Source of the DNA: Marimicrobium sp913061115
Lineage (GTDB): Bacteria > Pseudomonadota > Gammaproteobacteria > Pseudomonadales > Halieaceae
Assembly (NCBI RefSeq): GCF_047729875.1
Contig: NZ_CP159826.1
Span: 3,162,001 to 3,226,000, forward strand
Direction: 5' to 3'
DNA length: 64,000 bases
A program made the translations under genes and the position numbers. The notes below the pieces were generated by a model, which saw nothing but the letters and a program-made list of their open reading frames with translations, did no database searches and was not told the origin of the DNA. Within the stretch, counting starts at the first letter, position 1. The number at the start of each line of letters is the position of its first letter. Shown here piece by piece: positions 44,244 through 57,569 of this stretch.

Positions 44244-46220
44244 ATGAAGAGTCTGTGGAACGACGAGGCCGCGGCGGCCTTTAGTGATGATGACCTTGGC
44301 ATGCGCGTATACTCTTCAAGGCTATTAGGCTCAGATGAAAATCTCGTCATGCACGGAGGAGGAAACACTTCAGTCAAGGCCACCACAAACGACTTTTTCG
44401 GTAGAACACTTAAGGTGTTGTATGTAAAGGGTAGCGGTTGGGACTTGGAAACCATCGAAAAGCCTGGATTTCCGGCGATCAAACTGCAGGAAACACAGAT
44501 GCTCGCGGAGCTTGAGACACTCTCCGACACGGACATGACTCAACAATTACGTGCTCTAATGCTTGATCCATCAGCCCCCTCCCCCTCTGTTGAAGCGATA
44601 CTACACGCCATTTTACCCTCGAAGTTCATTGACCACACCCACACCGATGCCATTATCACCCTGAGCAATAACCCACAGGGAAAACGTATACTCGAAGCGG
44701 TTTTTCCTGACTGCCTGATACTGCCCTATGTGATGCCGGGGTTCATTCTTTCAAGACAAGTTAACGAAGCGATTAAGCAAAACGATCCAAACCATTACAA
44801 AGGCGTCATCCTTATGCATCACGGGGTATTCACCTACAGTGATGAAGCCAAAATCGCCTATGAAAATATGATTGAGCTGGTATCCCGAGCGGAGGCCTAC
44901 ATTACTGAAAACGGGACCACCCGCATTGCGACAGCAGAACATGAAGTTGATTTACTAGACCTCGCGCGTATTCGCAATGCCGTGTCACTCGCCCGCGGTG
45001 AAGCGCAACTAGGGATTCTCGATCAATCACCTGATGCACAGGGATATTCCGCATTGGACACTGTCGCCGAGATTTCTTCTAGAGGGCCAATAACGCCTGA
45101 CCACGTCATTCGCACCAAGAGAATTCCGGTAGTCATCGGTGCCAAACCCGCTGAGGGCATTCCGGAGATTCATCAGTACGTTACTGACTACAAGAAATAC
45201 TTCGAAGAAAACCGTACTCCGCAACTGCAGATACTTGATCCGGCTCCCCGCGTGGGTATTTGGCGCAACGCAGGATCCATAGCGTTCGGCAGCAGCGTCA
45301 AAGAGTGCAATATCATTTCTGATATCGCCAGGCATACTCGACAAGCTGTGCAGATTGGGGAGTCGGTAGGAGGCTGGCAGGCGCTCTCGGAAAAAGATAT
45401 TTTTGAACTAGAGTACTGGGTTCTTGAACAAGCAAAACTGGGAAAGGGCAGTGCGTCTAAAAAGCACCACCAAGGTAAAGTAGCGATTGTTACTGGTGCA
45501 TACAGTGGAATAGGCAAAGCGACCTGCGAAGCACTTGCTGCTGAAGGGGCTGTCGTAGTCGGGCTCGACATCAACTCAGAGGTGGTTAGCCAATTGGGCC
45601 GCGACGGCATGAGGGGACTAGAATGTGACTTAACCGACAGCAAGGCCATTACATCCGCTGTAGACCATGTCATCTCACTTTACGGCGGCTTGGATATTGT
45701 CGTCTGCAATGCAGGTATTTTTAAGGCGGGTGAGCGAATCGAAGAGCACACAGAGCTCACATGGGATCAAACCTTGGACATTAACCTCACCGCCACACAA
45801 CGGTTTATGACCGCGACGATTCCCTATTTAAAATTAGGCATAGACCCTTCCATTCTAATTGTAGGCTCCCGCAACTACGCAGCACCAGGGCCTGGAGCCG
45901 CAGCATACTCAGTTAGCAAGGCAGGTATTACGCAGCTAGCGCGTGTCGCTGCGCTGGAGCTCGCTGCTGATGGCATCAGGGTTAACATTGTCCACCCAGA
46001 TGCTGTTTTCGATACCGCATTGTGGACGGATGAGACACTGGCCAGCTCTGCCGCCCGTTACGACATGAGCGTTGAGGAATACAAAACTAAAAACTTGCTT
46101 GGTAAAACAATCAGTGCCGCTAATGTCGGACGCCTACTCTCTACAGTGGCAAGCGATATTTTTACAGCGACGACGGGCGCGCAAATACCTATCGATGGAG
46201 GCAGTGACAGGGTGATCTAA
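44244..46220 (+). CDS. Bifunctional class II aldolase / short-chain dehydrogenase
   Basis: A 658-residue fusion. The N-terminal class II aldolase/epimerase domain (about 1-395) has GGGNTSVKA, zinc ligands in FIDHTHTDAI and a third histidine in LMHHGVFTYSD. The C-terminal SDR (from about 412) has VTGAYSGIGK, NAGIF and AYSVSKAG. Similar fusions process rhamnulose or related sugars, or operate in surface-sugar pathways. GGAG is eight bases before the ATG. It ends the cluster immediately before the rRNA operon terminator. Confidence 0.92.
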   Translation: MKSLWNDEAAAAFSDDDLGMRVYSSRLLGSDENLVMHGGGNTSVKATTNDFFGRTLKVLYVKGSGWDLETIEKPGFPAIKLQETQMLAELETLSDTDMTQQLRALMLDPSAPSPSVEAILHAILPSKFIDHTHTDAIITLSNNPQGKRILEAVFPDCLILPYVMPGFILSRQVNEAIKQNDPNHYKGVILMHHGVFTYSDEAKIAYENMIELVSRAEAYITENGTTRIATAEHEVDLLDLARIRNAVSLARGEAQLGILDQSPDAQGYSALDTVAEISSRGPITPDHVIRTKRIPVVIGAKPAEGIPEIHQYVTDYKKYFEENRTPQLQILDPAPRVGIWRNAGSIAFGSSVKECNIISDIARHTRQAVQIGESVGGWQALSEKDIFELEYWVLEQAKLGKGSASKKHHQGKVAIVTGAYSGIGKATCEALAAEGAVVVGLDINSEVVSQLGRDGMRGLECDLTDSKAITSAVDHVISLYGGLDIVVCNAGIFKAGERIEEHTELTWDQTLDINLTATQRFMTATIPYLKLGIDPSILIVGSRNYAAPGPGAAAYSVSKAGITQLARVAALELAADGIRVNIVHPDAVFDTALWTDETLASSAARYDMSVEEYKTKNLLGKTISAANVGRLLSTVASDIFTATTGAQIPIDGGSDRVI

Positions 46221-46306
46221 GCCTGTTATAGCGCACTGTTTAACAATTATGCCGCCGTAACCCTCCCCCGATTCGGCGAAGCTCCTCATCCTGTTTCATC
46301 GCCCAT

Positions 46307-46341
46307 AAAAAAATCCCGCAGCACGGACGCAGCGGGATTTA
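46307..46341 (-). terminator. Rho-independent terminator of the rRNA operon
   Basis: On the minus strand AAATCCCGC pairs with GCGGGATTT around a short loop, followed by a run of T. It lies just downstream of 5S rRNA. Confidence 0.85.
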
Positions 46342-46349
46342 AAATTAAA

Positions 46350-46467
46350 GCCTGGCAATGACCTACTCTCACATGGGGAAACCCCACACTACCATCGGCG
46401 ATACATCGTTTCACTTCTGAGTTCGGGATGGGATCAGGTGGTTCCAATGCTCTATGGTCGCCAGGCA
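46350..46467 (-). rRNA. rrf: 5S ribosomal RNA
   Basis: About 118 bases. On the minus strand it starts TGCCTGGCGACCATAGAGC and ends ...GTAGGTCATTGCCAGGC, the ends pairing as helix I. The central CCATCCCGAACTCAGAAGTG-type block (here in its reverse complement) is diagnostic. It is followed at once by the operon terminator. Confidence 0.95.
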
Positions 46468-46629
46468 AACTGGCTTAAGTGTCCTTTGGGTCTCACCTGA
46501 TTACTCAGCGCCACGGTTCACTCAAATAGGGGGGTAAATTAAGCTGTCTGTTCTTGTCTTAACACTGGACTCAATCACAACATCCGCTGTCTTCTCATCT
46601 GTATCACTACAAATAACTTGGATTATATG

Positions 46630-49542
<2,913 letters not shown>

Positions 49543-49837
49543 ATATAACCGAAGTTATCTGTTTCTCTCAAACTACAAGAGATCATGCCTTTCAAACAAC
49601 AAAAGACATCCCAAGAAAACAGTTCCCCGACCCCCTTAACACAGGCCAGGTACTAGTAGATGTACACCGATCAAAGTGCACACCCGCCGGATGTTTGTGA
49701 CGCTTAAGTCACAATGTTTATTACAACTCGTTGTGACAACAGGGAATTGAAACCCGTCATCACAGAACAATTTATCAATGAACCGCATAACTCACCAAAG
49801 TGCTTTATGTCAGCTCAAAGATTCAGCTTAATCTACC

Positions 49838-49849
49838 TTGTTAAAGAAC
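49838..49849 (-). promoter_or_regulatory. boxA antitermination element before 23S
   Basis: On the minus strand GTTCTTTAACAA, close to the gammaproteobacterial boxA consensus. It lies between tRNA-Ala and 23S, where NusB/NusE-dependent antitermination elements usually occur. Confidence 0.7.
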
Positions 49850-49939
49850 GTTCCGGCTGTAAAAACCAGAAAGAAGCCTGCTCATAAAAACAGACTTCTT
49901 TCTGATCTCGTTGATGCAATATATCCACTTTGGATAAGA

Positions 49940-50015
49940 TGGTGGAGCTAAGCGGGATCGAACCGCTGACCTCCTGCGTGCAAGGCAGGCGCTCTCCCAG
50001 CTGAGCTATAGCCCC
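49940..50015 (-). tRNA. tRNA-Ala (anticodon TGC)
   Basis: 76 bases including an encoded CCA. On the minus strand it begins GGGGCTATAGCTCAGCTGG with anticodon loop CTTGCAC (TGC) and ends GCTCCACCA. The cloverleaf stems pair. It lies in the rRNA spacer between tRNA-Ile and 23S. Confidence 0.97.
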
Positions 50016-50064
50016 GGAGTCCTTCCAGCAATCTCAAAGTCTACCAAGTAAACCAAACCGTGTT

Positions 50065-50141
<77 letters not shown>

Positions 50142-50243
50142 GCAAAAAAATAACGCTCGCAGACGAGCTGGCGATACCGTCGCATCAACCGAATTAGATG
50201 AAGACAAATGTGTGAGCACTCATTAGGTAGCGCCAACATCGTT

Positions 50244-51778
<1,535 letters not shown>

Positions 51779-52051
51779 ATCTTTAACCTCTGCCATCTTA
51801 CCCTGTTACAGGCTCAAGACAAGAGGGAAGGATTACGCGAGTACCTCGCTTCACCCTTCAAATCATCAGCTCAGATACAATTCGAAAATCAAAAATTACT
51901 ATGAATTAATGAGTCACTTGTTGCATCTGAATAGTTGTGACAACTATCCCAACAAGTGCCCACACATCTGTCTTCATCTTCTTGTTAAACAACATCTGCT
52001 GCCGCTAAGGGCGCAGATAACCGGTGAGGACCTGCCTCATCGGGGAGGCGC
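51779..52051 (-). other. 16S rRNA leader with boxA
   Basis: A transcribed leader of about 270 bases with no ORF. On the minus strand a boxA-like GTTGTTTAACAAG (51981-51993) is followed by an ACAGATGTGTGGGCACTTG element shared with enterobacterial leaders. These should support antitermination and pre-16S processing. Confidence 0.7.
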
Positions 52052-52079
52052 ATTATACCCAGCAACGTCACGCAGGCAA
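52052..52079 (-). promoter_or_regulatory. rRNA operon P1-type promoter with UP element
   Basis: On the minus strand: -35 TTGCCT (52074-52079), a 16-base spacer and a perfect -10 TATAAT (52052-52057). A GC-rich discriminator GCGCC follows, and an AT-rich stretch lies upstream (52080-52125). The 16-base spacing and GC-rich discriminator are the hallmarks of ppGpp-controlled rRNA promoters. The bases from 52126 to 52318 hold no recognised element. Confidence 0.7.
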
Positions 52080-52318
52080 CCCTATATTTGCAAATACACC
52101 AACTTTCTTTTAAAAATGCCAAGAGCTGCAACTCGCACTTGCACTTTTGCGAGTTCGGACACTTCTTGCCGACGACAATAAAGCCTAGAAATATTGCTAT
52201 TTAATCGGGCAAAAACGATAAACATCGGGTTCGAGATAAACAAAAAAGAGACAAGGGGTTTCCTGCAAGGTGGTCAAAATATAGACACACACAAGCGCGA
52301 TAAGTTAGTCCGCTGACC

Positions 52319-53614
52319 CTAAGTCACTTCAAACAGGTGATATTTTTTCTTTCCCAGCTTGACTAGATAGAAGCGACCGAACACAGCGTGCACCGACAGG
52401 AAACAATCGGACACCTTACCGTTGTCCTCCAGACCCAGAATGCGGTCATTAACGGTTACGGCTTTTCGGCCGAGGGCGTCTTTGACCTGCTTACCAGAGG
52501 TCACCATCTCGGCATCAGCGAGTAACTGGGTAAGCGTGTCAGGAAAGTCAGCGCGCGCGATAGTACTCGCGGGAAGTCCATCCTGGCGCAGCTGCAAAAC
52601 ATCACCTTCTGTCAGCGCGCCTATAGTCCCACTAAACAGAGACTCGGTAATTCGCTTGGCCGCATCGAGGCCGTCCTGCCCATGTACCAGCCTTGTAACT
52701 TCACTTGCCAGCAGTGCCTGCGCTTCAGGGCGGCCATCGCGCTCAGCATCAGAACGCTCAATGGCGTTAATGTCCTCAACATCAACAAAGGTAAAGTATT
52801 TCAGGAATTTGTAGGCATCCGCATCAGATGCAGACAACCAAAACTGGTAAAACGCATAAGGGGATGTGCGCTGCGCGTCAAGCCAGACAGTACCTGATTC
52901 GGTCTTGCCAAACTTCGTACCATCGGCTTTTGTAATCAAGGGCATGGTTAGGCCAAAAACCTGATTGCCGTGGAGCCGACGAGTAAGGTCTATACCGCCG
53001 GTAATATTGCCCCACTGATCAGAGCCACCCAGCTGTAAAGTGCAATCATAGCGATGATTTAGCTCTGCAAAGTCGTAGGATTGCAGAATCATATAAGCAA
53101 ATTCGGTAAAGCTGATACCGCTGCCGTCACGCTCGATACGCTGTTTCACCGACTCTTTTTGTATCATTGCGTTGACAGAGAAATGTTTGCCGACGTCACG
53201 CAGAAAGGTTAATACATCCATCTCTGCCGTCCAGTCCAGGTTATTCACGACCTCGGCTGACACATCACCCGCTTCGAAATCGATGAACAAGGAAACCTGC
53301 TTCTTGATTTTGTCTACCCAGCCGCTGATCACCTCAGGGGTATTCAACTGTCGCTCCTGGGTCTTAAAACTTGGATCGCCTATGAGGCCCGTCGCGCCGC
53401 CCACCAAAGCCAATGGTTTGTGTCCCGCTAATTGGAAGCGTCGCAGCATCAGCAAGGGCACGAGTGTCCCTATATGCAAACTGTCAGCGGTAGGGTCAAA
53501 ACCACAGTAAAGCGTGCGGGGTCCCCCCTCTAACCAGTCGGGAAGCTCATCCTCTCCAGCCACCTGAAAGATGAGTCCACGGGCATGAAGATCATCGAGT
53601 AGAGCTCTGCTCAT
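52319..53614 (-). CDS. tyrS: Tyrosyl-tRNA synthetase
   Basis: Class Ic aminoacyl-tRNA synthetase charging tRNA-Tyr. The 431-residue protein has the HIGH-type motif SLHIGTLVPL (about 45-54), the KMSKS-type KFGKTESG and a C-terminal S4-like RNA-binding domain (about 355-431). Tyrosine-site residues in YCGFDPTADSLH and GGSDQWGN are present. It is divergent from mepM, as in Pseudomonas-type genomes. Confidence 0.97.
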   Translation of the reverse strand: MSRALLDDLHARGLIFQVAGEDELPDWLEGGPRTLYCGFDPTADSLHIGTLVPLLMLRRFQLAGHKPLALVGGATGLIGDPSFKTQERQLNTPEVISGWVDKIKKQVSLFIDFEAGDVSAEVVNNLDWTAEMDVLTFLRDVGKHFSVNAMIQKESVKQRIERDGSGISFTEFAYMILQSYDFAELNHRYDCTLQLGGSDQWGNITGGIDLTRRLHGNQVFGLTMPLITKADGTKFGKTESGTVWLDAQRTSPYAFYQFWLSASDADAYKFLKYFTFVDVEDINAIERSDAERDGRPEAQALLASEVTRLVHGQDGLDAAKRITESLFSGTIGALTEGDVLQLRQDGLPASTIARADFPDTLTQLLADAEMVTSGKQVKDALGRKAVTVNDRILGLEDNGKVSDCFLSVHAVFGRFYLVKLGKKKYHLFEVT

Positions 53615-53709
53615 AGGGTTCGTTCCTAATTCAATGGTTCCTCAGAAACCGACGGAGCCAACGATACAACACATTCCCTCAAAAGCAAGCTTCCGCGTTC
53701 TTCGGGAGG

Positions 53710-53737
53710 TTGAAATTCCGACTGTTTCAAATATACT
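53710..53737 (+). promoter_or_regulatory. Predicted sigma70 promoter for mepM-anmK
   Basis: TTGAAA (53710-53715), 16-base spacer, TATACT (53732-53737). This places the transcription start about 27 bases before the mepM ATG. Confidence 0.5.
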
Positions 53738-53770
53738 AATGATCTCGCTGCAAATAAAATTTTTTGAGCC

Positions 53771-55174
53771 ATGTTAGAAGCTAAGCAAAAAAATCGGGGC
53801 GCGGTCAGATGGCATCATCAATCGCCAACGCCTCAGATGTCACGAGGACGATTGTTAGCGATAACTGCTGCCATTGCGATTGTGTCAGGGGTGACGTTCA
53901 AGTCACTGACCGACTTTAACGGCGGAGGAGAGTCTGCCCAACTTGAGACGCCATTAGAAAGCACACAACAACTGGAAACACTTCACGGTGCAGCTCCAAA
54001 TTCGGCCCACGAAAAAACGGCCGAATTGTCCGCACCAGCAGCGCCGTCCTGGCGCGAGAAAATCGTAAAACAGGGTGAAACCCTCTCGCAAATATTACAG
54101 CGGGCCGGCTACAGCAATCAGGAAATCCATAACATAACAAGCCAGCCACAAGACGGCAAATCTCTAGTCCGAATCCTTCCAGGTCAAACTATTGCCTTTA
54201 AGCCTGACGACTCCGGCGAACTTGTGGGGCTTCGCCATATTAAGTCTCCACTGGAATCGGTGACCTACTTGCGCACTAACGCTGGCTTTGTGAGCCAGAC
54301 TGTACTTCGCTCTCCAAAGTCCCGGGAAACTTGGGCGACCGGCATCATCGACTCATCTCTATTTCTTGCAGGAGAAAAAGCAGGCCTGTCTCAACGTATG
54401 ATTTTAGACATGGCCAATATTTTTGGCGGCGTTATCGATTTCGCGCTCGACACTCGCAAAGGCGATACAGTGCAATTGGTTTACGAGGAGCTTTTTCTGG
54501 ATGACAAAAAATTCAAAGACGGTGAAATTATTGCTGCTTCATTCACTAACCAAGGTGAAACATTTAATGCCTTTCGCTACACAGATGTGAACGCGGATAC
54601 CAATTATTACAATGAAGACGGGGTCAGCATGCGCAAAGCCTTCCTCATGGCACCCCTTGATTTTACCCGGGTCAGCTCAAACTTTAACATGCGCCGCCTG
54701 CACCCTATCTACAAGACAGTACGCCCACATAGAGGAACCGATTATGCTGCCCCCACTGGTACGCCGGTTTATGCCGCTGGGGATGGACGTGTAGTCCAAG
54801 CGGGCTACACCCGTGCTAACGGTAACTATGTTTTCGTCAGGCACGGGGACAAGTACGTTACCAGATATCTCCACCTGCATAAGCGTAGAGTGAAATCAGG
54901 ACAGAGCGTCTCGCAGGGTCAGGTGCTGGGAACCGTAGGCTCTACTGGCGCGGCCACTGGCCCGCATCTTCATTATGAGTTCCTCGTGAATGGCAAGCAT
55001 CGCAACCCTCGCACCGTGTATAAGGATTTGCCCAAAGCCAGCGCTCTTCCAGAAAACGAAATGGCGGATTTCCGTCAGACTATCAAGAAAGCGAACACGC
55101 AGCTTGCCATTCTGAACGCCAACAATAATATGGCAATGTACAATTCCTCCAGCTCTAACGACGCTCTCAACTAA
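53771..55174 (+). CDS. mepM: M23 peptidoglycan endopeptidase, MepM-like
   Basis: A 467-residue cell-wall hydrolase anchored by an N-terminal helix (about 24-45). An OapA/LysM-like domain (VKQGETLSQILQRAGYS) follows, then a C-terminal LytM domain with PHRGTDYAAPTGTPV and GPHLHYEFL, which supply the zinc ligands (HxxxD and HxH). MepM relatives open crosslinks during growth. It is co-directional with anmK two bases away, matching joint peptidoglycan turnover and recycling. Confidence 0.92.
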   Translation: MLEAKQKNRGAVRWHHQSPTPQMSRGRLLAITAAIAIVSGVTFKSLTDFNGGGESAQLETPLESTQQLETLHGAAPNSAHEKTAELSAPAAPSWREKIVKQGETLSQILQRAGYSNQEIHNITSQPQDGKSLVRILPGQTIAFKPDDSGELVGLRHIKSPLESVTYLRTNAGFVSQTVLRSPKSRETWATGIIDSSLFLAGEKAGLSQRMILDMANIFGGVIDFALDTRKGDTVQLVYEELFLDDKKFKDGEIIAASFTNQGETFNAFRYTDVNADTNYYNEDGVSMRKAFLMAPLDFTRVSSNFNMRRLHPIYKTVRPHRGTDYAAPTGTPVYAAGDGRVVQAGYTRANGNYVFVRHGDKYVTRYLHLHKRRVKSGQSVSQGQVLGTVGSTGAATGPHLHYEFLVNGKHRNPRTVYKDLPKASALPENEMADFRQTIKKANTQLAILNANNNMAMYNSSSSNDALN

Positions 55175-55175
55175 C

Positions 55176-56309
55176 TTGAGCGCCAGCGATCCGCTTTATG
55201 TCGGCTTAATGTCCGGCACCAGCGTGGATGCTATAGACTGCGCTCTGGTGCGCTGTCACGGTGATCAGGTGGTGGTTATTGCAACTCATGAGCACGCTAT
55301 TCCCCCGCAAGTTAAAAGCCAGATCGCAGCGATAAGCCACTCTGGTCCAGACGAAATCGAACGAATGGGAGTGCTCGACCGAGCGCTCGGGCTACTGTTC
55401 GCAAAAGCCACAATGCAACTACTGGACTTAGCCAACAAGCAGCCTGAAGACATCAAAGCGATTGGAAGCCACGGACAGACCATCCGTCATCGGCCGCCGT
55501 CCGCCGCTGTCAGCGGCGAGACGAGCTTCAGCCTGCAGATCGGTGACCCCAACACTATTGCCGAAAAAACAGGCATAACCACCATTGCAGACTTTCGGCG
55601 CAGGGATATTGCCGCAGGCGGGGAAGGCGCGCCACTCGCGCCAGCGTTCCATGCGGCAGCCTTCGCAAAACCCGGTGTCGGTCGCGCTGTCGTTAATATC
55701 GGTGGCATTGCAAACGCTTCTATTCTCGATGGCAGCGAGTTGCTGATGGGATTCGATACCGGCCCGGGGAATACCCTGCTAGATCACTGGATCGCGCGTC
55801 ACCGTGAAAAACCTTATGACCATGATGGCCGGTGGTCTTCGGCCGGGCAGGTCCACCAAGTACTATTGGACAAACTGTTGGCTCATAGCTATTTCAGTAA
55901 AACGGGGGCTCGCAGTACGGGCAAAGAGGCATTCAACCTCGCTTGGCTTGACAGTCAATTAGCTGAGCTCGATCCCATCACCGCAACGGACGTGCAAACC
56001 ACCCTGATGGAATTCACCTGCATCAGTATTACCAGAGCAATCAGAAGCTGTCCGCTGAAGGTTTCCGAAGTGTATATTTGCGGCGGCGGCAGCCATAACT
56101 CACATCTGATGCAGCGTCTGACACAGTGCCTAGCACCCGCAACGTTAGCTAACACTTTAGCCATCGGAATGGACCCGGACTGGGTAGAAGCCGTGACTTT
56201 TGCCTGGCTTGCCAGCCGCACTCTCGAGGGCCTAAGCGGCAATTCTCCGGCGGTGACAGGGGCCAGCGGGGCGAGAATATTAGGGGGTATCTACCTGAGC
56301 GGGATCTAA
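55176..56309 (+). CDS. anmK: Anhydro-N-acetylmuramic acid kinase
   Basis: Phosphorylates and hydrolyses anhydroMurNAc in peptidoglycan recycling. The N-terminal GLMSGTSVDAIDCAL is the family signature. Further motifs are GSHGQTIRHRPP, MGFDTGPGNTLLDHW and ICGGGSHNSHLM. The 377-residue length is standard. The frame begins at a TTG one base after the mepM stop, with no clear ribosome binding site; this start gives the normal family N-terminus, so reinitiation or coupling is likely. Confidence 0.95.
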   Translation: MSASDPLYVGLMSGTSVDAIDCALVRCHGDQVVVIATHEHAIPPQVKSQIAAISHSGPDEIERMGVLDRALGLLFAKATMQLLDLANKQPEDIKAIGSHGQTIRHRPPSAAVSGETSFSLQIGDPNTIAEKTGITTIADFRRRDIAAGGEGAPLAPAFHAAAFAKPGVGRAVVNIGGIANASILDGSELLMGFDTGPGNTLLDHWIARHREKPYDHDGRWSSAGQVHQVLLDKLLAHSYFSKTGARSTGKEAFNLAWLDSQLAELDPITATDVQTTLMEFTCISITRAIRSCPLKVSEVYICGGGSHNSHLMQRLTQCLAPATLANTLAIGMDPDWVEAVTFAWLASRTLEGLSGNSPAVTGASGARILGGIYLSGI

Positions 56310-56313
56310 AATG

Positions 56314-56667
56314 CTAGACCGAAAAGGATGAGCCACAGCCACACGTGGCCGTGGCGTTAGGATTGCTAACGACAAAACGCGAGCCTTCTAATCCCTCGGT
56401 GTAATCGACTACCGATCCAGTAAGGTATTGTAAACTCATGGGATCCACGAGCAGGGTAACGCCATCTGCTTCTAGAGCCGTGTCGTCATCCGCGCTGAGT
56501 TCATCGAAGGTAAAACCATACTGAAAGCCAGAACAGCCACCGCCGGTAATGAACACGCGCAGCTTGAGCTGGTCATTTTCTTCTTCTGCCACCAAGTCAC
56601 GTACTTTTTGTATGGCACGAGCGGAGAGGTTTATGCTCGACGGATTGAATGTTTCAGCGACAGACAT
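56314..56667 (-). CDS. erpA: Iron-sulfur cluster insertion protein ErpA
   Basis: A-type iron-sulfur carrier of 117 residues. The three ligand cysteines are in GGGCSGFQYGF (Cys about 46) and the terminal ATCGCGSSF. It inserts 4Fe-4S clusters into targets such as IspG and IspH. Its gene converges on anmK with four bases between. It reads co-directionally with the DUF6776 and argC genes upstream. Confidence 0.97.
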   Translation of the reverse strand: MSVAETFNPSSINLSARAIQKVRDLVAEEENDQLKLRVFITGGGCSGFQYGFTFDELSADDDTALEADGVTLLVDPMSLQYLTGSVVDYTEGLEGSRFVVSNPNATATCGCGSSFSV

Positions 56668-56812
56668 CAGTATTTTCCAAAGCCGGTAAAGACCGCTTCA
56701 TAGTATTACGGGGTATTATTATGTTAATTCCGAGTAAATTAGTCAACTTTAGTCGTGAAGCTCTGATTCGACAACAATAAGAAGCGCACTATTCGATGCA
56801 CTGGCGGCCTCG

Positions 56813-57538
56813 TTACTCCCCAATATTGATGAATTGCTTTTGCAACACCCAGGGAAAATCTTCCCTGACTTTTATTTTACGTGGCTTACTGACATCCGCC
56901 GCCACAATTAACCGGATGGGTTCAAAGCCTTTTGGCAGTGTCAGGACGCCTTCTACAGCCTGAAAATATCGGAAATACAGCGGCATAGCCCCATCGTCAG
57001 TCTCTTCTGACAACTGCGGCAACGCGTAGCTGACCTCCTTTTCCCCCTCGAATCCAAGCACCTGCAATGATAAGGTTCCCTCGACCGTCTCGTGTGTGCG
57101 AGATTGATGCTGAACAAAGATACGGTATTCGATGCGGTTCGGGGACCCACCTGCCACTAATTCAGGATCACGCAGGCTTAGGCCGGTGGTGTCGCTCTCG
57201 GATACCATCAGGCTTCGGAAGAACTGTAAGCCTTCTTCGAGGCTTGCGGTCAGCTCCTTTTGGGCAACCATCTCACTACGCACCAGCTCCAGAGCCCGAC
57301 TATCGACATGACTTCGGGTACGCTGCGCCTGAATATCGCCGCGCACAACAGTGAGTTTTTCGCGCAGGGCTGACAGCTCCAATTGTGCGCTGTCTGGCCC
57401 GTGCCGAGGACTGACGCCCATCTCCTTGTGAGCCATGACCCAACCTATATAAATGCCTGCTAATAGCGCCAGGGCAAGAAGTAGCAGTGATAGGAGGACC
57501 GCATTTAGTCCAGGTTGGCTAAAAAAGCGGGTGATCAT
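56813..57538 (-). CDS. DUF6776-like membrane protein
   Basis: A 241-residue protein with one N-terminal membrane helix (about 12-33) and a coiled coil (about 50-115: LSALREKLTVVRGDIQAQ). A beta-rich C-terminal domain follows (NRIEYRIFVQHQS ... VLTLPKGFEPIRLIV). This matches a conserved unknown found beside argC and erpA in Pseudomonas relatives; the family name is from memory. The ATG at 57538 is preferred over 57610, which would overlap argC. Confidence 0.8.
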   Translation of the reverse strand: MITRFFSQPGLNAVLLSLLLLALALLAGIYIGWVMAHKEMGVSPRHGPDSAQLELSALREKLTVVRGDIQAQRTRSHVDSRALELVRSEMVAQKELTASLEEGLQFFRSLMVSESDTTGLSLRDPELVAGGSPNRIEYRIFVQHQSRTHETVEGTLSLQVLGFEGEKEVSYALPQLSEETDDGAMPLYFRYFQAVEGVLTLPKGFEPIRLIVAADVSKPRKIKVREDFPWVLQKQFINIGE

Positions 57539-57569
57539 AAAGACGTCTTGCTCATCTGCCAGCGGGATC

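Noticed and set aside
38700..46220. A prophage or transposon origin for the island
   Set aside because: No integrase, transposase, attachment-site repeat or phage structural gene is visible; only enzyme genes are present.
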